DNA of 64,000 nt from Polytrichum commune (Eukaryota; Streptophyta; Polytrichopsida; Polytrichales; Polytrichaceae): contig OX485807.1 of assembly GCA_950295325.1 (NCBI GenBank), positions 26,323,666 to 26,387,665 of the forward strand, in the 5' to 3' direction. A program made the position numbers and the translations under genes. The notes beneath the pieces are model-generated. The model saw only the letters and a list, made by a program, of their open reading frames with translations. It searched no databases and was not told the origin of the DNA. Below are positions 23,916 through 34,850 of this stretch, one piece after another (position 1 is the first letter of the stretch; each line of letters begins with the position of its first letter).

Positions 23916-24491
23916 GAGCCGGTTCACACCATGGACCATGAAGTCGGACCGTGGAAGATGGTCTTTTTCTATGGTCCAACTTCCATCGTCCGGTTTCTTT
24001 AAATATCAATTCACAAAGCCTTTGGGCCTCTCACTAAGTGTAAACCGAATGTGGACCACGAGGAATGACCATGCACCAAAAATGAATGGCTGATTTCTTT
24101 GAATATATGCTCAAAAAGGGCAGTTTTGGAAAGAAAAAAAACAAAATAAATCAAGTTTGATCATTCTCTTGTCTTCATCTTCTCTTTACCCCAATTTTTT
24201 TTTCATTGAAGCATTATTATAACAACATTTTTCTACCATGGGCCCTTGTTTATTTTTATTTTTAATTTAATTTTTTCTACTAGAGTACCTCTTATGCCTC
24301 TTCCACCACAAAACCTGTTGGACCATGTTAATTAACAATGTAGGCCTTAAAATATGAAATTGAACTCCATGGTCACTCTGACATTTTTCTCCTTGATGTG
24401 AACCGAAGTGATCCCAGAATGAGTTTAACAACCAATCCTAGATTTTATAGGGTCTTGGGACGACTTCATGGCCCATGGTGTAAACAACCCC
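23916..24491 (-). mobile_element. Tourist-like MITE, family T2, copy c
   Basis: TAA flanks both sides (23913-23915, 24492-24494). The right end (GGTGTAAACAACCCC) is well preserved, the left (GAGCCGGTTCACACCATGG) diverged. Body order is reversed relative to copies a and b. The frame 23743-24093 crosses its border and is spurious. Confidence 0.85.
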
Positions 24492-24680
24492 TAAGATTCG
24501 AATGTCACATGGTATCAAAGTGAAGAATCTCTTTGGGTGATGACATAAGCCCTCCCAATTTCTGTAATAGGGTGATGGGTCACCATATTGATGTTGAATT
24601 GGCATTTGAATTTCTACAAGTCCAAATTTCAACAATGAATTCATCTCCCAAAACCTGCCACTACTTGTTACTTGGCTATT

Positions 24681-24713
24681 ATTTTAATTTAATTTAATTT
24701 AATTTAATTTAAA
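24681..24713 (+). repeat. (AATTT)n microsatellite, possible LINE tail
   Basis: About five and a half AATTT units. It lies about 45 bases beyond the 3' end of the minus-strand LINE fragment at 24759-25091 and may be that element's tail. Confidence 0.8.
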
Positions 24714-24758
24714 AGTTTGGGAAGTTGAAAGTCCAATTGAAAGAAAGACCGAGGCATC

Positions 24759-25091
24759 CTAGAAGTAGATTGGAAACTTATCTCTAATGGGGTTATATAG
24801 GGGACATTCCAACATGAAATGTGCCTCATTTTCAATTGCATTAGAGGGGCATAAGAAGCATAGTCTAGTATCTTTAGAGATAGGGATGGTCAACCGTCGT
24901 CCAATTTCAATGGCAAATCTATAGTTCGAGGTGGGGTAGACATCAATGATATCGTGTTGTGGTGGTGTCAATGGTTGATTCAAGTACAGATCACATTTGC
25001 ATTTGAGAAAACCCTTGAGGTGGAGGTGATCTATATTCATCCATGAGAGATGGAAAGCATTCCACTCTTTAATAAGAAAAGCCGCCTTCAT
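24759..25091 (-). pseudogene. LINE ORF2 C-terminal fragment, different family
   Basis: A 110-residue open frame ends in a CCHC knuckle, C-x2-C-x10-H-x4-C (CFLCPSNAIENEAHFMLEC), followed by PLYNPIRDKF. This is the typical C-terminal pattern of jockey/CR1-like LINE reverse transcriptase ORFs. No endonuclease follows it, unlike the RLE copies. Only the last part remains; the rest is truncated on the 5' side, as is common after incomplete reverse transcription. Confidence 0.6.
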
Positions 25092-25804
25092 GTCATCATA
25101 TGCTATTTTTGATGTGGTTGGGTGGGTTCATGGGCATTGGCTGGCAAGCTAAATTCCATGGAACGTATGTAAGTTTTAAATGGTCACTTTTTCCCGACTA
25201 CCCCACTTCTAGGATATGAAGCATGGCATCAGAAAAAAAATGGTTTGCAAATCTAAGTTGGAGCTGTAACCACTTTCCTCACAATTTTTAGGGCACACAT
25301 GAATATCTCAATCATCATCAAAGTGAACATCCTCGTGTTCGATAAATGGTCATATAGGTCCCCCAAGTTATGTTGATTATGGAGCCTACAATGGTGATTA
25401 TTGTGTGAGCATGCAGTGCAATCTATTCTGAAACCACAGGAACATATTGGACATAGATAAGGATTTCTAAGTTGCTGGCTGGAGTTATTAATAACGAGGC
25501 AGGATAGAATGTAGTGATTTTACAAGTGTTGTGAGAATCAACTGTCTATAAAGCCATCTGAGTAACTAAAATCTCCCAAAGCTGATGAAGCCACATTTCA
25601 CTCAGAAAACCTGACCTGCAAGCTCCAAAAGTCTCCTGCAGAATTTGGGCAAGATGGGTAAAAGGGAGAAAGTCCGAGTTACCGTGTATCAAGTGAAATC
25701 TTAAAGATACCCACAACAAATGAAATCATTTACTTTGAGTCGTATTCTCATATCCAGGAGCATGTTTATGACTGGCCTCAACAACTCTCAAGAAAGAATA
25801 CTGG

Positions 25805-25810
25805 TTTATT
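25805..25810 (-). promoter_or_regulatory. Candidate poly(A) signal of the DnaJ gene
   Basis: Minus strand AATAAA, about 360 bases past the TAG at 26168-26170. Other AT-rich signals are possible. Confidence 0.35.
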
Positions 25811-26167
25811 GTCAAAACTATGTACTTTCACTTCGGCATATTGTTTTCATGGACAACACACCCCTTTTCTGTTAATCACCATGTGGTGAAGCTCCCAAGA
25901 ACTTTAGTGTACTTGAATTCAATATTTATGTGAGGTTTTGCTCATCTGGACAGTACTTTCAAACTCCATAACATTGGTTTGAAGTCCAGGTTCTCGTGGT
26001 GTATTAGAGCTCCTAAATAAATAAATAAAACCAGCACAATGTTATAATCGTCATCTGGCTGACTAAAATGGACTTCACTCACAGCATGTGAAGCAGCCAC
26101 AATGCGGTAAGCAGAGAGTATCTATGATTTTCAATTGCAAAATTTGGATTTAAGTCAAAAGTCCAAG

Positions 26168-29100
26168 CTACCTCCGAAAGGAAGCCAATCTAGCAATAAC
26201 CCATGAGAGGAGCCGAAGAAAATAAGGATAGAGGAAGAATGCCAGAGATAAAGAGAGTGTCACAACAAAAAAAGCAGGTATCAAAGCCTGGGGACTGTTG
26301 GAATTTGATTGGCCAGCTGGAGGAGAACCCCCTTGTGACACAGATGCATGCATACTGGTGGATCCAAACATTGGCCCCCGAGCTTGTTTTGATCTGCAAG
26401 GTACAAACAGAAAACCTCACATCAATATTCTAAGAATGGAACACCATGACATGCATGCCTAGGATCACTTTGCATTGAATGCAAATGACATTCACAGTAA
26501 TCATTTACAACAATGTCATGATGGATTGCTAGAAATATTTATGACAAGATCATTGTGAAGTAAGATGGACTAATCTGCTTTTCAGATCCAAGCGGAAAAT
26601 AGATCATCTGAACAAAGAGCATAGCATAAAGTGCATATGGCCACATCCAGCTCTTATTGCATGATTGGGTTTCTTATGAAAGCGAGAAGCAGAAATATGT
26701 CTAATTCATTATGGAAGACAAGTAATGAAGAAGCGTAAATCACCATTGACTATAGATTTCTTAAAAGCAACTCGTTCAGATTGTCTGAAGAAATGACCTA
26801 TTGCAGATCTCCAGTCGTGGTGCATCTGTTGGAACTAAATAAGGAAATCTTCAACCTAATACATTTTGTATGCACTTCATGATTAACAACTCATCCCCAA
26901 TTTAGACCTTTAGTCTAGTGCACAGGACTTCTTGGACCATGAAGTATCAACCTGGATAAAATAGGCATTTCTAGATTCTATGAAATTAGACAGCAAAGGA
27001 TAAAATGACTAAAATTGTTAGAATTGCATTGAACTGTACCCAGTGAGATTCTTGACAGCTCCCCAGATCCCTGGGTTCCCTTTGTCCTGTCTTGATGGTT
27101 TGGGAGCTGCCCCTGCCTCTTTCTCAGGCACAGCGTTCTTGCCCTCTTTAAGACCTGCCATGAGCAACCCCAAGCATTAGCGCCCACCTGTGGCCAAATG
27201 TCTCTGGACACAAAATTGCCAACTGATTTCAAGAAAGGAGAATAAAAAGAAGGAAAAAAATACAGCAGTCAAAATCAGAAATTCTGTAGCTAGAGAAATT
27301 CGCAGAAACCTCACTACATTTGCATTTTGCTCTGGTCACTTCACGGAGTGAAGCACTTAATTGTGCAGAACTAAAGCTTGCTACTGGCAATCGAGTAACT
27401 ACAGTTTATCACACACAGCAAAAGAGATCAATTTAATATTCTTGATTTTTTCTATCTATTCAAGTTGATGGCATGTACAGACATAAATTTTACTAATCAT
27501 CTGCAAGAAGTTTATCTGGTGAAGTAGCAAAATTATCCAGAAATGTGTCAAGAACTGGAACAGGCCAGCATGAGTCAATCTTCAGACAGAAGAGGGGGAA
27601 AAAGGGAGGGGGGGGGCTGCAACCTTAACTGACACCCAGAAGCCCCGGGAGAAGATGACTGGCCTGATACTTTGAACAGAGTAACTGAGAGGTCTAACAC
27701 CTAAAGTATTGATCACAAACAGCAGTTTCTGATAAAGACTAGCAGACTGTATTACATGTCTCATGGTAATACACACAGGAGTCAAGTGTATACACAAGAC
27801 TAAAGGCAAAAAAACTTTACTATATTGTAAAGCAACAGAAAACCCTGGGACTGGCCAAGGGTTCAGACTACATCAAGGAGCTGAAATACTCTCTCTCCGG
27901 GGCATCTGGGGGGAAGAAAGGGAGGCTACCCAAAGCCTGATGGTCCAGCAAGGCCGGGACTAGGAGGGGTTTTATTTTGTTTGGCTTTCGCAGCCGCACT
28001 CTTCTTACGCTGAGGCCTGCTTGATGCACCTCGGACTTTGCCACCCCCTCCACGACCTGACTTATTTTTTTGGAGTTCTGCTATATTCTCCACTAGCTCA
28101 CGCTCTGCTTCACTGCACACGTCCACCACTAGCTTAAGACACATAGGACTAATGATACATGGTTTCGAAATACAACAAAGAAATTGAAAATTGCTTATGA
28201 AGCACTTAAAACTTAAGAAAACCTTTTCTATTATTATAACATAGTCTAGTACAGGTCAAGCAGAACATTTCAGCAACATAGTCAACTGATCTGTACCTTA
28301 GTTTTGTAGGAATTGTGACCTTCACAGAAAAAAAGTGGTCACCCCGTTGTGAAGGTTTATTTAATTTGGGTGCGCCCAACTTAGGAAGCAACAGAACATC
28401 ATCAGGTTGAGTACCAGCAGGCACTTGAAGGTCTCGCTCACCCTCCACAGTATTAACCTGTTGCTCATCCAGAAGGAATTCAGATCAGAAAAACCATACT
28501 TGACACACAACTACCTGAGAGACACCCTGAAAGACCCTCCTAGAATCAGAGATGGTCACTATACAATCCTTACAGAATATCATCAATTGCATGACAACTA
28601 TAAAATCTTCTTGATAGATTGAATTATATGATCCAAAAAGAAATGTGACCGCCCAACCAGGTTGTATCATATCTAAAGGTTAGAAAGGGTTACCTGAGCA
28701 ACTGTGCCAAGTATAGCATCTATGTAATTGATAGTTATGTTGGAAAAGAGATTGATGCCATCCCTTGTGATGCCTTCAATCTCCTTCACATTCAGAAACA
28801 CATAAAGATCTCCAGCTTGTCCCCTGCATGTTGAAATCAGAGCAAATCAGGAAGCCGCAAAAAGTTTGCCTCATTGAGGCAGTATTACTACAGGAACATG
28901 TTAAACCATGTAATCATGGACATGTTAAATAACTCTACATAGGAAAGTAATCAGTTCCAGTTTCAAACTACATCTTACCAGAAATCTTAGTCGAGTATAC
29001 CCTATCTACAATTGGATATTTGACTGAAACCAATGATTTGACTCTAGACAGAGGATCCACACAAACACACTGGAAGGTATAAGTTACAACTTCTCAGATG

Positions 29101-31829
29101 ATAGGAAGTATAAGTACGTCTCTTCCATTATACAAGGAAGTGACAGTTATTGCAAGAGGTTCTTAATCAGATCAGAATGGTGTAAGAAGGAGATCATACC
29201 CTCTGGGGCCAGCATCCCCCTCCCCACGAACACGAAGTGTGCTGCCATTGCTCACACCTGCAGGAATCTTAACTTTGATGTTCTTTCTCACACGGAACCT
29301 CCCCTCTCCACCACATTTGCGGCAATAATCAGTGATGACTTGTCCCTCCCCTCCACAATTCGAGCAAGTGGAAACCTGCCAAAAGTGATGTGATTCAGGA
29401 TTCTTAACCAGGAAATAGTCTACAGAGTAACAAAGTGCATGATAACTCCCACCTTATTCTGGAGAGAATTAAAAAAAGCAAGCATTCAGGAAGTACCCTA
29501 AACGCTTACAGAATTGGATTCTTTGTACAAACTATAAGATGCCTTGTGAGAGCCAATTGGTTTAAAGTAATCGTCTGCAGGCACCTTGCTAGGTTTCCAG
29601 CTAGTAAGTAGGGCATACAATATACCTGGGAGAAAGTTCCAAATGGAGTTTGGGATGTTGCCATTATTTGACCTATCCCACCACAAACTGAGCAGTCCTT
29701 CCTGCTACTGCCTGCCTTTGCTCCAGAGCCTGAACAACTATCACATGTTTCTAAGTGTGGTGCCTCAAATTCTTTCTCCGTTCCAAAAATGGCTTCTGTG
29801 AACTCTAGTGTCATGTCGTACCTGCACTCACAGCAACAATATCCTGTCAACCAAGATGCACTGATGGCAGACCATCAGCACCCCAAAAATCTCTCTTTTC
29901 CCTCCTCTTTATCACATTGACTTTGCATCACCACATCCTGGGTTTGTTAATAAATCACAGGGCTGTCTGAAAGAAGATTGTGTGGAACTCTCTTAAAAGT
30001 GTGCAGGTAGATTATGTTCAATTCGTGTTGGATTCTTCAACATCACTTGCAGGAGCCAGTAGCCTACACTGACAAGCAATTGAGGCTTGCAGCATAAAAT
30101 AATTGTAGACTGTAGCTTACCTAAGGTCATCACCCTGAACAGCTCTAGACCTTTGCCTTGATCCGAAACCGGATCCCATACCACCCATGCCTCCCATTCC
30201 ACCTCCAAAAAAGGACTCGAAAATATCAAATGGATTTGTCTGCAGAATGACAAATGTATATCAGCACAAAGTCTTGAACAGTCAAATATAGACAAAGCAA
30301 CAATAAAAAAAAAATTTGGAAAACTCAAAGCTCATAGATTCTGTGACAATCACAAGAACACAAGGAACATACAGAGTGAGCTACTCTCCCAGAAATTCAA
30401 GAACATGGTATTATCAAACTCAGGTAATGAGGTGAACAATACCCCATAAGATCCTGCCCCACCAGGTCCTGCACCCCTGATCCCTGCCTCTCCATATTGA
30501 TCATATATTGGCCTCTTCTCATCATCTGAGAGAACCTGTAATTTGGGAGTACATGCACTCTCAGCACCTGATACACAAGTATCCTAGTTTCAAGTCTGCA
30601 AAGTGATGAAGTAATCACCTTTGTTGCTAAATCAACTAACCCTGAGTAGAGATTGAGAGAAAAATATAGCTTACATCCAAAAGAGTATAGTGAGCACGTG
30701 TATCGCTTGTTGGGATTCATAGGCATAACACACAAATACTAGACATATCTTAGATAAAATTTAGATGCAGGTACCTCATAGGCATTGCTGATCTCCTTAA
30801 ATTTCTCCTCTGCTCCTTCTTGCTTGTTGACATCCGGATGATACTGTGCAAAGTAGATTACAGATTCTCAGTAGGGAATCCAGATCTCGGACAAAATAAC
30901 TTCCGTCATGTTACACATTAGAAGTATTTTTCAAGCAAATCCCTTTATTATTTGTGACCATTGTTAGTCTAACAATGCCGATAACATTGTTTAAACTCGT
31001 CTACACATTCTGCCAGTAAAGGAAAGATATCACTGTCCCTTCTTAGCTTAATCAATTTGAATCTAAACTCAATCGTACAAAAGTATCATATTTTATCAGC
31101 CTGGCTCAGCAATTGTTACAATGTTGCACTCCTCGGTGTAGAAAGATCATCCATTCCTCACATTTGCTAAGAACAACCCTCGTCCTGAAAACAATATTTG
31201 ACACTTTTTCCGGATTAGGCAGAGGACAGTAGTGCTCAAACTATTCGTCACAGGCGCTTCTACCTTAACACGCTTCACTTCGACATCTATGAATTCATGT
31301 CACTGCGTTCAGCATTGCTGCAATCAATGGAAAGAAGGCCAGGATGTGCCTTGCAAGGAGTCTTTGCATTCATACACTGAAATTTCTTTTCAAGGATCGC
31401 AAAAGAAGATGGCATAAGAATTACCTTCCGCGCTAATTTCCTATACGCACTCTTGATTTCTCCTTTGGTCGCTGACCTCGACACTCCAAGAGTTGCATAA
31501 TAATCCCCAGCCATCATCCTCACACACATCCTTCCTCCTCTCCGTCTCCTTTTGCCTACACCGCCTCCCATCCCCTTCAGGGAAAACCACTGACCACTCT
31601 CGCCAGCTGCAAACGAATCTCCATCCCCACCAAACAGCCCTTTCTCAAGTCCACAAGCTCCTCTCCGATGTGCCCGTGCCGAACGCATGACGACATTGCT
31701 ACAATTCTTCGAGGAAACCTTCAATCTACGGCACGGCAAGTCGTACGAAGTGGAAGGCGTCTGCGACGCAATTCTTGCGGAGCGACCAAAGACCATGGCA
31801 GAAGTGGTCTGCACCATCCCTGCAGCCAT
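26168..31829 (-). CDS. Chloroplast-type class A DnaJ (Hsp40) co-chaperone, 11 exons
   Basis: Exons (minus): 31829-31425, 30843-30775, 30535-30443, 30239-30121, 29821-29626, 29375-29200, 28823-28694, 28457-28297, 28112-28009, 27154-27040, 26393-26168. All introns are GT..AG, phases join, and the product is 597 residues. ATG 31829 is the first after an in-frame TGA (31844-31842). Residues 1 to about 105 are rich in Ser/Arg, like a plastid transit peptide. The J domain follows (about 109-172, HPD at 137-139), then a Gly/Phe stretch (about 186-225). Four CxxCxGxG zinc motifs occupy 255-319 and a C-terminal substrate-binding domain runs to about 460. It would stimulate plastid Hsp70. From memory the closest Arabidopsis type is At1g80030, better than DJA5/DJA6. 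The unusual part is exon 11, a Ser-rich linker and a hydrophobic segment (about 559-589) ending in RLASFRR. Confidence 0.9.
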
Positions 31830-32160
31830 TGCGGCCACCGTTCAATCTCCCCCGGTTCCTCCCTTCGATATCCCGCTCTCTTGCCACTACTCCATCGCTG
31901 CAAACCCTACCTGCACCAAAAACCCTAAACCTTGGGCAGACGAATTCTGGAGAAATTCTTCACGCACTTGTTTCACATTTCGAAATCGGTTCGCCGTTAA
32001 ACCTAGAGATGTAGACTGATGTGAATTGATGTGACGGTGTATGTTAAATGATGTGCCACGCATTGCCTGCCCGATCTCGGAGAAGAGCAAAGGGAAAGAA
32101 CTGGAGCTCCGTGAAGGGCCGGATTGAACGAAAGCCTCACTTTCGCTTATGTTTCCAGTG
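31830..32160 (-). promoter_or_regulatory. 5' leader and proximal promoter of the DnaJ gene
   Basis: The stretch upstream of ATG 31829 is richer in G+C than the flanks to about 32150, as expected for a plant leader/promoter. No clear TATA box was identified. Small frames on both strands here are shadows. Confidence 0.4.
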
Positions 32161-33176
32161 ACTTTTTAAACAGAGTTCATCCTTTCTTCTCCTTGCCCTC
32201 CTCTGCTCTCATTCATCCTTTTGGGCTCTCTTTTACTTGCATTATATGTACACCTATACATACTTAGGCCTTTTTCCCATTGATTTAAGTTAAGATTTTA
32301 TTTGACTTTGTCCTGTAGGAAGAAACTTGGTGATGATATTTGAAATGAGCCAAAACTTTGACAATCGATCAGAACCAGCCACGTATGTGATGTGATCTGG
32401 AAGTGTTAGTGTTAATTAATAACCCGCTCTTCAATTGGAGTCCAGTTGTAAAGTGATTGTTGATTTCAAATGGCCTTTATAATGAGCCAAAGTTTGGCCT
32501 TGGTCGGACCACCAACCAAAACTAGCCATGTGTGCATGATAATGAGATTATAGCATAGCACTCTTGCGACTAACCGCTTGTTCAATCTTCAAGAGGAGTT
32601 AAGTTTTGTAGGCCCATTGGATATTTAGAGATTAGTCCTTTGGGTATTTCCATTAACATCTTATTGGAGATCATATTCAACATTAAATTTGGTATTGATG
32701 ACAATAAAAAGAATGACGGTCTTTGTGTGTGAGTCTACGAGTCTGGCCAGTTTAATTTGATGGACCCATCCATGTTGTCGTAACTAAATGAGGTTGACCT
32801 TCAAAGGTTCGTGAGGCTCATTTTGAGTTTCAAAGAGTCATACACGAGGAGTTTAAGCTTATTTCCTCATGTTCCTAATCTAAAATGTCAAAAATTATCA
32901 TATTTAAAATCAACTCAATAGCATATTAAATATCAAAGGATACACATGTACATATGGATTGTGATAAATATGGATTCAAATATCATAGACCATGTGAAGC
33001 ATTATCTCATGTATCCCATATAAACACATGTCCGGTCCCTTAAGGGTTAACTATCATTATTGTCTACTAAAGAATGTAAAACTTATGCTATTGATGATAA
33101 CAACGAGGCTAGTGCTAATGATGTATGGTGACAATAGCTAACTATGGATGGACTATTGTGGCTAAGTTAGGACTTA

Positions 33177-33676
33177 GGGACACTTCACACACGAGGCAAG
33201 AGCCATGACCATGAAATTGTGAGAGCCCAAAAGAAAGTGTCCGAAGGCCGTCCCAAGACACCTCCAAAATCAAGTGGTGTGGTCATGGACCCTCAAGTGT
33301 AGTGTGAAGCCATATGTGACCGGGCCATCAACCAAATGCAATTTCAACGAGTTTCTATTCATGTTGGTCCTCACACATGATAAAATATAATAAAGCAACA
33401 GTTGTTAGCGTTCAAAGTGCCATGGTCTCATGGTTTTGTGTTAGGCCTACCTCCAAGTTGTGGGTTTTTGAAAATAGTCCAAGTGACCATGAAACATGAT
33501 CCATTTGATGCCATGTAAGAATCCATGTAGACTTTACATCCATTTTGCATTCACATACTATGTTAGTCCCTCAAGTGTAGTGTGAAGTGAACTTGGACCG
33601 GCCCCGCCTTTTTTACCAATGAGAGTGCTTGAAGTGCAATTGCCATGGGCTCACAATCTCATGTATGAAGTGGCCC
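33177..33676 (+). mobile_element. Tourist-like MITE, family T1, copy D (complete)
   Basis: TTA lies on both sides (33174-33176, 33677-33679). Ends are GGGACACTTCACACACGAGG and the inverted TGTATGAAGTGGCCC. It has the same orientation and body as copy B. Confidence 0.9.
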
Positions 33677-33679
33677 TTA

Positions 33680-34745
33680 TACTAGCTTGGCATGTGTGAT
33701 TTTAAAACCAAAACCAAGTTACTCTACCTCGCACGTCTACTTATAGCCCACCCACACTTACTAGTGTGGGCCATCAATGAACGGTTCTTACCAGCATTGG
33801 TTACATCCAGTGGCTCTCACTGGCTAAACCAACTCTAAAAGTGGTCCATGCTAGTAGGAAACGTTCACTGATGGACTGCATCAGTAAGTGTGTGTTGGCT
33901 ATTATTCTATTTTTGGAACTTATATTTCTGAAGAAGAAGAAGATTGCTTCAAGTAGCTGAATAATATTATGAAACTAAGCTATGTGACCTTTTTATGGGC
34001 CTTGTCAAGTCCAATTAGTAATTTTGAGCCATAAAGTTTTTTTTCTTGTTCAGAGTCAACATATGAGTTGAGCTGATGCAAACGTTTCATGAGTCCATAG
34101 TGAACATTATCTTACTCCCTACTTGCTTACTACCTATTGACATAGAACGGTGTCTATTTCATATACATAGTCCAATTCCATCCCAACACATGTCTTTCTT
34201 AATATTTCTTTATGCCTACAAATCTTGCTATATCATTCAGATATAAGAATTTATATTCAAGAGTAACCACATAAGTCCCGCATATCTTTCCCCGTATTGT
34301 TGATTTAGTATGTCCTAGATGATACTCACACCGACTATCTTGTAGTGCCTCACAACCTTGAGAATCTCCTTTAAAAACACAAGGATCGTGAGTAACTAAC
34401 GTACATTTAAGTAAAAATTGGTAGAGTTACATATTTCTTCCATTGACGCATGATAATTGTTGGGGACTCGTATGCCGATAGTTGTTGGAAGTTTGAATAT
34501 CAACAAATTCCACAAGAGTTATGAGTTGGTGCCTTCCAATACCAACATGGGACTTTCCTCATGATTGTTATTAGAGACACCTCAAAAGTATCACAATGTT
34601 CATTGGGTATGGAGTTTAAGTTCGTCACAACACCAAATCCACTCTAGTGATCTTACCCATTCAAGTGGTCCAACTCCTTGGTCTTTGTATCAAGGTTTAA
34701 TCTCCCAAACTTTTGAAGAGTGCCCAAGGCACTATATGAGAAACA
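33680..34745. other. Gene-free stretch
   Basis: AT-rich sequence without recognisable genes. The sequence ending at about 33905 has mirrored 'acttactagtgtgggcc' and 'cactgatggactgcatcagtaagtgtgtg' segments that look like the two ends of a further small MITE (about 33760-33900), but I could not fix its borders. Confidence 0.4.
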
Positions 34746-34850
34746 CAAGAAGAAGAAGAAGAAGAAGAAGAAGAACTCTGGTCCCCGTTAGGGGGCCGGA
34801 GTGACTAGAGTGTCTGTACGTAGAACATCCTTGGCCATACCCATGAGAGA
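34746..34850 (-). mobile_element. Decayed LINE/SINE 3' end with (TTC)n tail
   Basis: The + strand reads (GAA)9 (34746-34775), then CTCTGGTCCCC, GTTA, GGGGGCCGGAG, then 'tgactagagtgtctgtacgt'. This is the same order as the SINE tail at 48430-48500 (tetranucleotide tail, CCGG-stem hairpin, 'gtgaataaagtgtccgttcg'). It is therefore a truncated fourth copy of the LINE/SINE 3' segment, minus orientation, with TTC instead of TCTA repeats as tail. Confidence 0.65.

Noticed and set aside
27926-28144. TAG at 27926 as the end of the DnaJ gene
   Set aside because: A consensus donor (C-GTAAGA at 28008) lies before it, and exons 10 and 11 join in frame with family-like WGAVKNL residues. Kept only as a possible isoform.
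31830-31838. Start of the DnaJ protein at 31838
   Set aside because: That codon is GTG; the first ATG after the in-frame stop is at 31829.
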